A stretch of DNA of 64,000 nucleotides from JANXQG01 sp964615095 (GTDB lineage Bacteria > Planctomycetota > Planctomycetia > Pirellulales > Thermoguttaceae). Positions 1 through 8,621 of this stretch are shown here, one piece after another (within the stretch, counting starts at the first letter, position 1; the number at the start of each line of letters is the position of its first letter). The stretch is from NCBI GenBank assembly GCA_964615095.1, contig CAZTPX010000003.1, forward strand, positions 62,001 to 126,000, given 5' to 3'. A program made the translations under genes and the position numbers. The notes below the pieces were generated by a model. That model ran no database searches. It saw only the letters and a list, made by a program, of their open reading frames with translations, and had not been told where the DNA came from.

Positions 1-1089
1 AAAATTCCGGTTGTCACTTCGCGCAATGGCTTTGACATCATCCAGCACGACCACCCTCTTTGTGCCGGTCTGATTGGCAACTTTGGCCAGCGCGCCGCTA
101 ATTTTGCGGTACAGAACGCCGATCTCCTCCTGTGCCTTGGGTGCAGGCTGGCCCCCACCGCGGTCGGCTACGAAACCGACTTGTTCGCTCGGCAGGCAGT
201 TAAGATCGTCGTGGATGTTGACAAGAACCAGCTCAAGCACGCGGCGATCCGCGTTGATTTGCCCGTACATGCCGACCTGAGGATCTTTGTAGATCAGCTC
301 CAGTCCGCCTTGAAGAGCGAAGCCTTGCCCGATTTCGGTCCGTGGCTGGCTACAATCCATCATTGGCGGGAGATTTTTCCCAACGTGCCGGCGGCGATGC
401 GCACCCAGGAGCGCTATGTCAATCCCTACTATTTTTACGAGGTCCTGTCCGAGGAAATGTCGGCGGCCGACACGCTCGTATGGGATCAGGGAGCGGCGTA
501 TCATTGCGCCGCGGTTGCATTCAAGACCCGGCAAGGCCAGCGCGCATTCAGCGCCGATGGCTTCACGCCGATGGGCTACGGTCTTCCAGCCGCGATTGGC
601 GCGTGTTTTGCCAGCGGCAAGAAGCGTTTGGTCTGCGTACATGGCGATGGCGGCCTGCAGTTGAACGTTCAGGAACTGCAAACGGTTTGGCATCACCAAT
701 TGCCCATCAAGCTGTTTGTGTTCAGCAACCAGGGCTACACCAGCATTAAACACACGCAGCGACAGTATTTTAATGGGCATCTCGTGGGCAGCGACCCTGC
801 CAGCGGATTATCCTGTCCGGACACGCTCAAGATTGCCGCTGGCTTCCGATTGCCGGCTACTCGCGTAGAAAACCATACGGGCCTGCGCGCGGCCATTCGA
901 GAAGCCCTCGCTACGGAAGGCCCCTTTGTCGTGGACGTGGTCCTCGATCCTTTGCAGCCCATCGAACCGCGCATAAAATCCGAACGATTGCCGGATGGAC
1001 GGATGGTTTCCAAGCCGCTGGAGGACATGTATCCCTATCTCGATCGCGAAGTATTCCACAAAGAGATGATCATTCCTCCCATCTCCTAG
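1..1089 (+). CDS. ThDP-dependent acetolactate synthase-like enzyme, C-terminal part (start lies before the window)
   Basis: The reading frame is open from base 1 to the stop at 1089, so the gene begins upstream. What remains is the central domain and the C-terminal thiamine diphosphate-binding domain of the acetolactate synthase/pyruvate decarboxylase superfamily. The cofactor motif is visible as GDGG, followed about 27 residues later by SNQGY (the usual N of GDG-X(26-28)-N), and GYGLPAAIGACFASG precedes it. Relatives in surface-polysaccharide clusters transfer a two-carbon unit to a keto sugar, as YerE does in yersiniose synthesis (family knowledge). That role is inferred here from the RfbH-type dehydrase and flavin reductase a few genes downstream. 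A plain acetolactate synthase or a polysaccharide decarboxylase remains possible because the N-terminal domain is not in the window. Confidence 0.8.
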   Translation, partial: KIPVVTSRNGFDIIQHDHPLCAGLIGNFGQRAANFAVQNADLLLCLGCRLAPTAVGYETDLFARQAVKIVVDVDKNQLKHAAIRVDLPVHADLRIFVDQLQSALKSEALPDFGPWLATIHHWREIFPNVPAAMRTQERYVNPYYFYEVLSEEMSAADTLVWDQGAAYHCAAVAFKTRQGQRAFSADGFTPMGYGLPAAIGACFASGKKRLVCVHGDGGLQLNVQELQTVWHHQLPIKLFVFSNQGYTSIKHTQRQYFNGHLVGSDPASGLSCPDTLKIAAGFRLPATRVENHTGLRAAIREALATEGPFVVDVVLDPLQPIEPRIKSERLPDGRMVSKPLEDMYPYLDREVFHKEMIIPPIS

Positions 1090-1127
1090 CAAGCGTCGGA
1101 TGCAAGTGCGGATATGCGCGGTGTGAA

Positions 1128-1820
1128 ATGTCGATGCCCTTCCTCTTGAAGAATGCTATCTTCGACCTCGACGGAACCTTGGTGGATTCGTCCGTTGACA
1201 TACTCAATTGCCTGGCGTCCGCGTATGCCGCCAACGCCGTTGAGGGCATCGATGCGGCCGCTATCGACAAATCGGTTATCGGGCCGCCTCTGTGGCAGTT
1301 GATCCGAAACCTCTCCCCGGAACTCGCCGACGATCGGATTGCGCGGATCGTGACTTGTTATCGAGCGGCCTATGACACGTGTGCCATGCCGGATACTCAT
1401 CCTTGCATCGGCGTTCCAGAGCTCCTGCGGTATTTGCGCGCCGCCGCCGTCAAACTCATGGTGGCAACCAATAAGCCAAGCTTGGCCACGCGGAGGGTTT
1501 TGCAGAAAACGTCGCTGGCGGATTACTTCATGGACGTGATCACGGTGGATACGGCGCCTGCAAGCGATAGGAGCAAGCATGGCATGGTGTGTCACCTCGT
1601 TGAAAAGTGGCGGTTGGAAAAGGAAACCACTTGGGTCATCGGCGATGGCGTCGGCGATATCGGGGCGGCCCGCAGTAACGGCCTTCACAGTATTGCCGTG
1701 CTTTCGGGATACGGGAAACCCGGCGAATTGAGGGAGAGCGGCGCGACAGTAATTCTCGAGTCATTGAACGATCTTCTGAGTTGCGGGCAGTTTTCCGTTC
1801 TCAAGTCCGAGTCTTGCTAG
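1128..1820 (+). CDS. HAD-superfamily phosphatase, phosphoglycolate phosphatase-like
   Basis: A 230-residue protein with the four HAD motifs. The nucleophile and acid aspartates are in DLDGTLVDS near residue 13, the motif II threonine in MVATNKPS, a lysine in DRSKHG, and the metal-binding aspartates in IGDGVGDIGAA. A helical cap insert lies between motifs I and II, as in the Gph/PGMB subfamily. It would hydrolyse a small phosphomonoester in the cytoplasm. It sits 38 bp after the ThDP enzyme and ahead of sugar-modification genes, so a sugar-phosphate substrate is plausible, but the sequence does not show the substrate. The ATG at 1128 is taken as the start; a second in-frame ATG follows at 1134. 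Confidence 0.75.
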   Translation: MSMPFLLKNAIFDLDGTLVDSSVDILNCLASAYAANAVEGIDAAAIDKSVIGPPLWQLIRNLSPELADDRIARIVTCYRAAYDTCAMPDTHPCIGVPELLRYLRAAAVKLMVATNKPSLATRRVLQKTSLADYFMDVITVDTAPASDRSKHGMVCHLVEKWRLEKETTWVIGDGVGDIGAARSNGLHSIAVLSGYGKPGELRESGATVILESLNDLLSCGQFSVLKSESC

Positions 1821-1833
1821 AGGGTGGTCGATG

Positions 1834-1861
1834 TTGCCAGGCGCTTTGAATATGCTATATT
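1834..1861 (+). promoter_or_regulatory. Candidate sigma70-type promoter ahead of the sugar cassette
   Basis: TTGCCA at 1834-1839 (5 of 6 to the -35 consensus) is separated by 16 bases from TATATT at 1856-1861 (5 of 6 to the -10 consensus). It lies in the 178-bp gap between the HAD gene and the epimerase gene, pointing toward the latter, so it could drive the epimerase, glycosyltransferase, dehydrase and reductase genes separately from the upstream genes. Found by eye; no transcript data. Confidence 0.4.
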
Positions 1862-1998
1862 AAAAGGTTCGTCTGAAAAGGCTGACATGAGCAAGGTCGT
1901 TTCTCTGGGAAACCGGCCGCCGCCAGCCGAGAAGCCTGTACCGTGGACATCCCGTCGTACTGCCAATCCCTATGAGACATCCGGTTGTGGAAGAAGAT

Positions 1999-3021
1999 AT
2001 GCGCAGGATTACGGCGGCAGACTTGCCCTGGTCGGCCCTGGGCGGCAAGACCGTGCTGGTCACGGGGGCCAACGGTTTTGTGCCGGCCTACCTGGTGGAA
2101 ACGCTGCTTTACTTGAATGAAACGCGGCCAAGCCCCAAAATCCGGATTGTGGGGCTGGTGCGAAACGCCGAAAAGGCCACGGCCCGCTTCATGTCCTACC
2201 GCGGTCGTACGGACCTGGAATTCGTCGTGCAGGATGTCGCCCGGCCTTTGCAATTTGCCGATCGCGTCGATTACATCATTCATGCCGCCAGCCAAGCCAG
2301 TCCCAAGTATTTCGGCAACGACCCGGTCGGCACCCTGCTTCCCAACGTTCTGGGTACGCACTACCTGCTCGAGCGGGCCCGAGACGACCGCGCCGCCGCC
2401 TTCCTCTTTGTCAGCGGGGGAGAAGTCTACGGCCAGGTCGGCGAGGGGCAGATTCCGACCGATGAGCAGGCATTCGGCTGCCTGGCGCCTACCGAGGTGC
2501 GGTCCTGTTATGCCGAGAGCAAGCGGATGGGCGAGACGATGTGCGTCTGCTGGCATCAGCAATATGGCGTGCCGGCAAAAATCGTGCGGCTTTACCACGC
2601 CTACGGGCCGGGCATGAGTCTCAGCGACGGCCGCGTCTTTGCCGACTTCGTGGCCGACATCCTTGAGGGCCGTGACATCCACATGAAAAGCGATGGCAGT
2701 GCCCGGCGGGTCTTCTGCTACCTGGCGGATGCGGCCATCGGCTTTTTCACGGTACTGTTGCAGGGCGAGCCGGGGCAGGCCTATAATCTGGGGGACGATC
2801 GCGAAGAGGTCAGCATTCGCCAATTGGCCGAACGCCTGGCGGCATGGTTTCCCGAGAAGAATCTGAAGGTCGTTTGCGAGCAGCGCGCAGAAGGCAAGTC
2901 GTATTTGGCTAGCAAGATTGCCCGCCATTTGCCGGACGTGCGGAAGATTCGCGCCTTGGGCTGGTCGCCGGCGACCACCTTGGAAGAAGGCTTCCGCCGG
3001 ACCGTACGGAGTTTTCAATGA
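1999..3021 (+). CDS. NAD-dependent nucleotide-sugar epimerase/dehydratase (extended SDR)
   Basis: About 340 residues of the extended short-chain dehydrogenase type that modifies nucleotide sugars. The Rossmann glycine motif is VLVTGANGFV near the N-terminus, followed by DVARPL (adenine-side Asp) and IIHAAS. The active site shows SGGEVYG and the Tyr/Lys pair in CYAESK. The motif PKYFGNDPVGTLLPN recalls UDP-glucuronate decarboxylase and dTDP-glucose dehydratase relatives, but SGG-E replaces the usual ST-D-E or TS-S-E, so the exact reaction cannot be named. The start at 1999 was chosen because GGAAG lies 5 bases upstream; an in-frame ATG at 1972 has no such site. It ends 25 bp before the glycosyltransferase start and probably acts on the same sugar as the dehydrase two genes on. 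Confidence 0.82.
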   Translation: MRRITAADLPWSALGGKTVLVTGANGFVPAYLVETLLYLNETRPSPKIRIVGLVRNAEKATARFMSYRGRTDLEFVVQDVARPLQFADRVDYIIHAASQASPKYFGNDPVGTLLPNVLGTHYLLERARDDRAAAFLFVSGGEVYGQVGEGQIPTDEQAFGCLAPTEVRSCYAESKRMGETMCVCWHQQYGVPAKIVRLYHAYGPGMSLSDGRVFADFVADILEGRDIHMKSDGSARRVFCYLADAAIGFFTVLLQGEPGQAYNLGDDREEVSIRQLAERLAAWFPEKNLKVVCEQRAEGKSYLASKIARHLPDVRKIRALGWSPATTLEEGFRRTVRSFQ

Positions 3022-3045
3022 TCCTTGCCGAATCGGAGCATCGAT

Positions 3046-4080
3046 GTGAAGACGATTAGCATCGTGACGCCCTGCTACAATGAAGAGCTCAGCATCGAGT
3101 ACTGCTACGCGGCCGTGAAGCAGTTGTTCGAGAAGGAACTCTCCGGCTATGATCGTGAGCACATCTTTTGCGACAATAGTTCGCATGACAAGACTGTGCC
3201 CATGTTGCGGGAAATCGCCGCTAGAGATCCGCACGTTCGCGTAATCCTGAACGCGCGGAACTTCGGTGGATTTCGCTCCATGTTCAACGGCATGATGGCC
3301 GCCTCCGGCGACGCGGTGATTTGTTTCCTCCCGGTCGACCTGCAAGACCCGCCGGAAATCATCCCGCAATTCGTGAAGAAGTGGGAAGAGGGCTACGACA
3401 TCGCCTACGGCATTCGCGCCGAGCGGGAGGAATCGTGGCTGCTGCGGAACATCCGCGGCGTCTACTACCGACTGGTCACCAAGCTCGCCGACTTCGCCAT
3501 CCCGCGAAACGTGGGGGAGTTCCAGCTCGTCGATCGCCGCGTCATCGACGCCCTGCGGCAGTTCGACGATTACTACCCTTACGTCCGAGGAATGATCGCA
3601 TCCTGCGGCTTCAAGTCGGTCGGTATTCCCTACAAGTGGCTGGCCCGCAAGCACGGCGTATCGTCGACGAGTCTCTACCGGTTGATCGACGAGGGTCTCA
3701 ACGGGCTGATCTCCTGCACCAATGTGCCCTTGCGATTGTGCATGTTCTTCGGTTTTGGCGTGGCGGGCTGCAGTATTCTTTACGCCGTGGTGGGCTTCGT
3801 GCTGGGGGTGATTTTCTTCAGGCAATTGGCACCGGCCGGCATACCCCTCTTGATCGTCAGCTTGTTCTTCTTTTCCGGCGTGCAACTGTTCTTCCTGGGT
3901 GCGATCGGCGAGTATATCAGTGCCATCCATTTTCAAGTCCGCAAGCGGCCGTTGGTCATCGAGCGGGAGCGGATCAACTTTCCGCCGCTGCATCCTTTTC
4001 CGTCGGCCACCGAGAGCGCAGCGGGAAGCGGACCGCGGGTGGAAACGCCAGCCCACCCGGATGCAAACGCCTTGCAGTAG
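3046..4080 (+). CDS. Family 2 glycosyltransferase, polyprenyl-phosphate type with two C-terminal membrane segments
   Basis: A 344-residue GT2 enzyme of the dolichyl/undecaprenyl-phosphate sugar transferase kind (DPM1, GtrB, ArnC). N-terminal GT-A motifs are SIVTPCYNEE and the metal/donor motif VDLQDPPE. Two hydrophobic segments near residues 225-290 would anchor it in the membrane with the active site in the cytosol. Relatives transfer a sugar from a nucleotide to a polyprenyl phosphate, which then feeds GT-C enzymes such as the membrane proteins at 6.4-10.4 kb (inference). GTG at 3046 is chosen as the start because GGAG at 3035-3038 is 7 bases upstream; a TTG at 3025 would add seven residues. 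It ends 71 bp before the dehydrase gene. Confidence 0.85.
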   Translation: MKTISIVTPCYNEELSIEYCYAAVKQLFEKELSGYDREHIFCDNSSHDKTVPMLREIAARDPHVRVILNARNFGGFRSMFNGMMAASGDAVICFLPVDLQDPPEIIPQFVKKWEEGYDIAYGIRAEREESWLLRNIRGVYYRLVTKLADFAIPRNVGEFQLVDRRVIDALRQFDDYYPYVRGMIASCGFKSVGIPYKWLARKHGVSSTSLYRLIDEGLNGLISCTNVPLRLCMFFGFGVAGCSILYAVVGFVLGVIFFRQLAPAGIPLLIVSLFFFSGVQLFFLGAIGEYISAIHFQVRKRPLVIERERINFPPLHPFPSATESAAGSGPRVETPAHPDANALQ

Positions 4081-4151
4081 GATTGTCCGGCGAGCAAGAG
4101 AGGCCACCCCATGAATTCCGGCAATTCGGCCCAATATTGAGGTGAAAGGTG

Positions 4152-5465
4152 ATGCCAAGCTCGGAAGAAATTCGCCGCGAAATCCTTAATCTGGTTGCCG
4201 AGTACCACCAGGCGGCTTTCATTCCGCGGCCGTTCGTCCCCGGCGAGACGCCCGTTCGCTACGCCGGCCGCGTCTTCGATGCGGAAGAACTGCAATTGGC
4301 CGTCGAGGCCTGCCTCGATTTCTGGCTTACGGCCGGCCGTTTCACCGAACAGTTCGAGAGCACGCTGGCCGAGCGGATGGACCGCGATACGGCCCTGCTG
4401 GTCAATTCGGGATCGTCGGCCAACCTCGTGGCTTTCAGCGCCCTCACGTCGCCGCAACTGAAAGACCGCCGCGTGCGCCCCGGCGACGAAGTCATCACCG
4501 TGGCCGCGGGCTTCCCCACGACCGTCAACCCCATCATCCAGAACCGGGCCGTCCCTGTCTTTGTCGACGTGGAACTGGCCAGCTACGTGCCCACGGTCGA
4601 GGCCGTCGCCGCAGCCATCACGCCCAAGACCCGCGCCGTGATGATCGCCCACACTATGGGCATTCCCTTCGACGCCAAGGCCGTGGCCGAACTGTGCCGG
4701 CAACACGGCCTGTGGCTGATCGAGGATTGTTGTGACGCGCTGGGGGCGAAGTTGCACGGCCGGCCGGCCGGCACTTTCGGCGATTTGGCAACCTTGTCGT
4801 TCTACCCGGCCCACCAGATCACGATGGGCGAAGGTGGGGCGGTGGTGGTGGAAGACGAATCGCTGGCGCGGATCGCCCGCTCCTTCCGCGACTGGGGACG
4901 CGACTGCTATTGCAGCGGCGGCGAGAATAACACTTGCGGCAAACGCTTCAGCCAGCAGTTCGGCACGCTGCCCTTGGGCTACGACCACAAGTACGTCTAT
5001 TCGCATGTCGGCTACAACCTGAAGGTGACCGACATCCAGGCGGCCATCGGTTGCGCGCAATTGAAGAAACTCGACGGCTTCATCGCCGCGCGGCGGAAGA
5101 ATTGGACCGCGTTGCACGGAATTCTATCGCCCTACCAGGACCGACTCCTGCTGCCGGAGACCCCGCCGCATAGCGAGCCGTGCTATTTCGGCTTCGTGAT
5201 CACGGTCCGCGAGGATGCCGGTTTTGCGCGGAGTGAACTGGTCAACAGCCTGGAGGCGGCCAAGATCGAGACCCGCAACCTTTTCTGCGGCAATCTCATG
5301 CGGCATCCGGCCTACGAGGAAGTCGAGTACCGCGTCAGCGGCGATCTGGGCAAGACCGACATTATCATGAACAACACGTTCTTTATCGGCGTCTATCCGG
5401 GCATGACGGACGAGCATTTGGCCTATATCGGCGAAGTGTTCCAGCAATTTATCAAGGGCAAATAG
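4152..5465 (+). CDS. rfbH: E1/RfbH-type CDP-4-keto-6-deoxyglucose 3-dehydrase (PMP and [2Fe-2S] enzyme)
   Basis: A 437-residue protein of the DegT/DnrJ/EryC1 aminotransferase fold. Three things identify the C-3 deoxygenating branch. The PLP lysine is replaced by His221 in FYPAHQITMGEGG, the hallmark of E1/AscC. The iron-sulfur cysteines follow the reported C-X57-C-X1-C-X7-C pattern exactly, at Cys194, Cys252, Cys254 and Cys262. The length matches the family (about 437). E1 removes the C3 hydroxyl of CDP-6-deoxy-4-hexulose using electrons from an NADH-dependent reductase (E3), and the next gene encodes a reductase of that class. Start at ATG 4152 follows AGGTGAAAGGTG; a GTG directly upstream adds one residue. 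CDP rather than another nucleotide as carrier is family knowledge, not seen here. Confidence 0.9.
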   Translation: MPSSEEIRREILNLVAEYHQAAFIPRPFVPGETPVRYAGRVFDAEELQLAVEACLDFWLTAGRFTEQFESTLAERMDRDTALLVNSGSSANLVAFSALTSPQLKDRRVRPGDEVITVAAGFPTTVNPIIQNRAVPVFVDVELASYVPTVEAVAAAITPKTRAVMIAHTMGIPFDAKAVAELCRQHGLWLIEDCCDALGAKLHGRPAGTFGDLATLSFYPAHQITMGEGGAVVVEDESLARIARSFRDWGRDCYCSGGENNTCGKRFSQQFGTLPLGYDHKYVYSHVGYNLKVTDIQAAIGCAQLKKLDGFIAARRKNWTALHGILSPYQDRLLLPETPPHSEPCYFGFVITVREDAGFARSELVNSLEAAKIETRNLFCGNLMRHPAYEEVEYRVSGDLGKTDIIMNNTFFIGVYPGMTDEHLAYIGEVFQQFIKGK

Positions 5466-5556
5466 TCCCCACGCCGTGCGGCAGAGCGTGGCAGGTAGTC
5501 CCGTCTCCCTCCGGGAGAGGGTTAAGGTGAGGGCAAATTGACAAAAGGGAATTGAC

Positions 5557-6273
5557 ATGCCGATGCCGGTGAAATTTGCGGCCGAGGTAACCAGAGTCCT
5601 TCGGCATGGCGACGACGTGGCGACCTACGAGTTTCGCTGCCTCATGCCGCGGCCGCGCTGGAAGCCGGGACAGTTCCTGCACCTGGCCCTGGATGCTTAT
5701 GATCCGGCCGGGCATTGGCCGGATTCGCGATGTTTTACCATGGCCAGCGGTTCGCTGGAGAAAGACCACGTTCGGTTGACGATTGCCACCAAAGGCCGCT
5801 TCACGCGCCGCATTCTTGCCGAATTGCAGCCCGGCCGACGGGTCTGGATGAAGGCGCCCTACGGCGAGTTCATCGTTCGCACTTCGCTGGAGCACGATGT
5901 GGTGCTGATTGCCGGCGGCACGGGAATCACGCCCTTTGTAGCCTTCATGGAGGATGCCCTGGTCAAGGGTTTGGAAGGCAAGGTCTGGTTGCACTACGGC
6001 GCCCGCAGCCAGGACTTGCTCGTCTTTCGCGATTTCGCCGAGCGTTGCGCGCGGCAGTTTCCCGCGTTCCGCCTGCAATGTTACGCCGAAACGGCAGCTA
6101 CGGGGGCGACGATCGCGGGCCGGATCGATCTTGACCGCGCCGTGGCCTGCGCCGGCCCAACGGCCGCGTATTACTTATGCGGTCCCCAGGAAATGATCAA
6201 CGCCTTCCGCGCGCGCTTGCTGCAAAAACACGGGGTCCCTCAGTCAAGCGTGAAGATCGATGCCTGGGAATAA
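5557..6273 (+). CDS. FAD/NAD(P)H oxidoreductase, E3/AscD-like but without a ferredoxin domain
   Basis: A 238-residue ferredoxin-NADP reductase-superfamily flavoprotein. The FAD domain covers roughly residues 1-110, with SRCFTMAS (flavin motif RxYS/T-like), and the NAD domain follows, with IAGGTGITPFV and a C-terminal YLCGPQEMI. It lies 91 bp after the RfbH-type dehydrase, so its likely job is feeding electrons from NAD(P)H to that enzyme's 2Fe-2S centre. Classical E3/AscD proteins are about 330 residues and carry an extra plant-type 2Fe-2S ferredoxin domain. No Cys-X4-Cys-X2-Cys motif is present here, so transfer must be direct or use a separate ferredoxin (inference). ATG 5557 is used; a second ATG sits at 5563. 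It is the last gene of the + strand cassette. Confidence 0.82.
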   Translation: MPMPVKFAAEVTRVLRHGDDVATYEFRCLMPRPRWKPGQFLHLALDAYDPAGHWPDSRCFTMASGSLEKDHVRLTIATKGRFTRRILAELQPGRRVWMKAPYGEFIVRTSLEHDVVLIAGGTGITPFVAFMEDALVKGLEGKVWLHYGARSQDLLVFRDFAERCARQFPAFRLQCYAETAATGATIAGRIDLDRAVACAGPTAAYYLCGPQEMINAFRARLLQKHGVPQSSVKIDAWE

Positions 6274-6305
6274 GGACCGCCACGGAAACAAGTGTCGCCT
6301 CCAAT

Positions 6306-6334
6306 GTAGTAGGCACACGGCATGTGCCTGCTAC
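6306..6334. terminator. Hairpin at a convergent gene junction
   Basis: A 12-bp stem with one mismatch (6306-6317 pairing with 6323-6334) around the 5-nt loop CGGCA, followed by AAATTTTCT. It lies between the end of the reductase gene (6273, + strand) and the end of the membrane-protein gene (6359, - strand), so it could end transcription in both directions. Its loop is the same as that of the hairpins in the repeat at 58283-58394, so it may be a single copy of that repeat type. Confidence 0.5.
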
Positions 6335-6358
6335 AAATTTTCTCGCGCGGGCAAGTCG

Positions 6359-8617
6359 TTAACCGCGCGGCCGGACCGGCACGGCGGGTTCCAAGTTGCC
6401 GCCAGCTTGCGGCTGCAGTTTCCAAAGGTCCATGCCGTATACTTGCTGTTCCAGTGAATAACGTTGCCGAATGGCGGAAAGCACGGGAAGGTAAATATCG
6501 TCGGCGGTGGTGTTGAAAAGGGTTCGCGGCGATTCATGTGGGCAGACAATATAGTCCGGCGGATTTGCCAGAATCTCTTGAATCAGGCCGTTCAGAAGCT
6601 CCTTGGTCAACAGGCTTGCAATGAGCGGGCAATATCGGTACCGGGGGGCAATATCCGCCTCGACAAGGTAGGAAGTTTCTCGCAGATCAATCATCGCCAC
6701 CTTGGTGTGACCGTCGGCAGTCAACTTCTTCAACAGCGATGTCACTGCGCGGAACTGCGTAATGAAGCCGTCGGCCTCCTTGGGCAATAGCGCATCGTGG
6801 CGAGACTCGAAGAGATAGTTCCTGTTGTCGGTCAGAACTTCCGGCGGCACGCCCAGCATGTACGACTGGTAGCGCCCGGGGTACTGCTGGAAGGCGGGGT
6901 TCGCACATAAAGCCGTTAACACCGCGAAAGCCGCCGCTGCCGGGAACATTCTCAGCGACATATCTACCGCCGGTTGCGGCGGCGCATCATGCGTTTGCAC
7001 GTAGCGAACGACATTTTGATACAAGCGGGCGACCACGCTTGTCGCCAGGATGCAGGCGGGCACCGATACGTTGTTCATATAGACCGGGTCCGATCTGCCG
7101 ATGAACAACAGGAGGGTGGCCATGCCATACGCCGCCACGAGGGCGAGGACTACGTCCTCGGCGCTCATCCGTCGTGTCAGCCACTTGATGAACGACGCGG
7201 CGAGAGTGCCCAGATAAAAACCCAGCAGGAGCGTCAGGAGCACGTAGTTGCCCCATGTGGTCATGGTGGCGGCGATGGGCAAATCGGAAATCCCGCCGCC
7301 ATAGCTGATGACCCCTTCGAGCCAGCCCGTCCAGAACTTGCGCGTCAACAAAGTCCCACGACTGGCAATGGCGAGTCCGCCCAGCAGGACTACCAAGAAT
7401 CCGGCGAGCGCGGATGCGGTCAAGACAACCATGCCGCGCCGACTGCAGCGCGAGGCAGCCATGCGCGGGACTGCGGCGAGGTACAGGAAAAGGCATACCA
7501 CAATATACAGGCCGATATCCGTGGAGAACAAGAGCGCGAGCCCCGTAATCCCGCCGAGGACTGGTCCAAACCATGCCTTTCCGCTGCGGGCGTGGAATAA
7601 GCAGGCTGAGAAAAAGAAAATGTCGATGCTATATCGCATCACCGTTCCCTGCGGAAGGGCCCAGAGGTGCGAGCCCATCATGCCGCCGAAACCCTGGATC
7701 GCCAGCGTCAAGAACAGTCCCAAGAAGGCCCACGATGCGCGGCCGAGGAGATATCGCAGGAACAAATACAGGGCAATATAGTAGACACAGCCCCAAGTTG
7801 TGGCCATTTCCAGCGCCAGGTGGTAGCTCAGGGCCGTCCCCTGGGAAAGCCAGGCCAGGACGATCGGCCAGGCCACCCCGTACTGCGTATAAAAATCGGT
7901 ACCCAGCGCCATGCCGTGCCGGTAGGCCAATGCCGGCCCCATCACGTAGAAGTCCCAGTGCTGATAGGTGTCGAGGAGAAAGGTCCGCCCCGACAACTCC
8001 GCCAGGCGAGAAACGCCCACGAACTCGATCACGATCACAGCGGCCAGAACGGCGGCCACAACGCTGCCATAGGCCTGCGTGAACTTCTCCAAGCCGTGTG
8101 CCAAACCCGCAAGACGATCATCGCAAACGTACGCGGCCACCAGGAACAGGAAGCCGAAGACGGCGGCCAGAAGATTCAACGTAGGCGACCTCATCCACAG
8201 CATGGGCAGCAGAATGATCGCGGCCGCGACAGGGAAATGCGCGAACAGCACAACCCGCACGAACTGTGGCGACTCGCCATTGGACGAACGCAGACGCCGT
8301 GTCCACAAGAAGCAGACCGTTAGGGCCAAGAGTATGCAGAACAAGGCGCCGCCCAAATAGATCGGTCTGTCGTAATCGAGCTGGAAGAGCTGCAATGCAA
8401 TCGACGTGTAGCGTTTCAACATCTCAGGATCCGGCGCCCTTTTCCAGTAGGTCCGCCATAACCAGATCATACTTTCCACGCTTGCTATCGTCGCCAACAG
8501 GGTCGGGCCGGCAATCCAGGCCTCGCTCAGGCGCAGGCCAGGCGCGCCGGCCTCAGCCGGCTTGGAATGTTCCAGAGCTTGCTGCCCGTCTTGTTTTTGC
8601 TCGCGTCGTTTCGACAT
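6359..8617 (-). CDS. Large polytopic membrane protein, GT-C glycosyltransferase-like
   Basis: A 752-residue protein with a short charged cytosolic N-terminus (many Lys, Arg, Gln), then about a dozen or more hydrophobic segments between residues 35 and 560, and a roughly 180-residue soluble C-terminal domain. The loop near residue 235 (TYQHWDFYVMGPALAYRHG) has the acidic/aromatic look of the first extracytoplasmic loop of GT-C enzymes. No family signature is certain. It starts 4 bp after the stop of the next upstream gene (8622), so the two are co-transcribed. Role inferred: transfer of a lipid-linked sugar outside the cytoplasmic membrane, perhaps using the product of the GT2 enzyme nearby. 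It could also be a polymerase or another surface-glycan membrane enzyme. Confidence 0.6.
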   Translation of the reverse strand: MSKRREQKQDGQQALEHSKPAEAGAPGLRLSEAWIAGPTLLATIASVESMIWLWRTYWKRAPDPEMLKRYTSIALQLFQLDYDRPIYLGGALFCILLALTVCFLWTRRLRSSNGESPQFVRVVLFAHFPVAAAIILLPMLWMRSPTLNLLAAVFGFLFLVAAYVCDDRLAGLAHGLEKFTQAYGSVVAAVLAAVIVIEFVGVSRLAELSGRTFLLDTYQHWDFYVMGPALAYRHGMALGTDFYTQYGVAWPIVLAWLSQGTALSYHLALEMATTWGCVYYIALYLFLRYLLGRASWAFLGLFLTLAIQGFGGMMGSHLWALPQGTVMRYSIDIFFFSACLFHARSGKAWFGPVLGGITGLALLFSTDIGLYIVVCLFLYLAAVPRMAASRCSRRGMVVLTASALAGFLVVLLGGLAIASRGTLLTRKFWTGWLEGVISYGGGISDLPIAATMTTWGNYVLLTLLLGFYLGTLAASFIKWLTRRMSAEDVVLALVAAYGMATLLLFIGRSDPVYMNNVSVPACILATSVVARLYQNVVRYVQTHDAPPQPAVDMSLRMFPAAAAFAVLTALCANPAFQQYPGRYQSYMLGVPPEVLTDNRNYLFESRHDALLPKEADGFITQFRAVTSLLKKLTADGHTKVAMIDLRETSYLVEADIAPRYRYCPLIASLLTKELLNGLIQEILANPPDYIVCPHESPRTLFNTTADDIYLPVLSAIRQRYSLEQQVYGMDLWKLQPQAGGNLEPAVPVRPRG

Positions 8618-8621
8618 CCTC

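Noticed and set aside
1855..4158. A 767-codon open frame on the - strand
   Set aside because: It is antisense to the epimerase and glycosyltransferase genes, which have clear motifs. Long antisense frames are expected in GC-rich DNA and its product is rich in His, Gln and Arg without family motifs.
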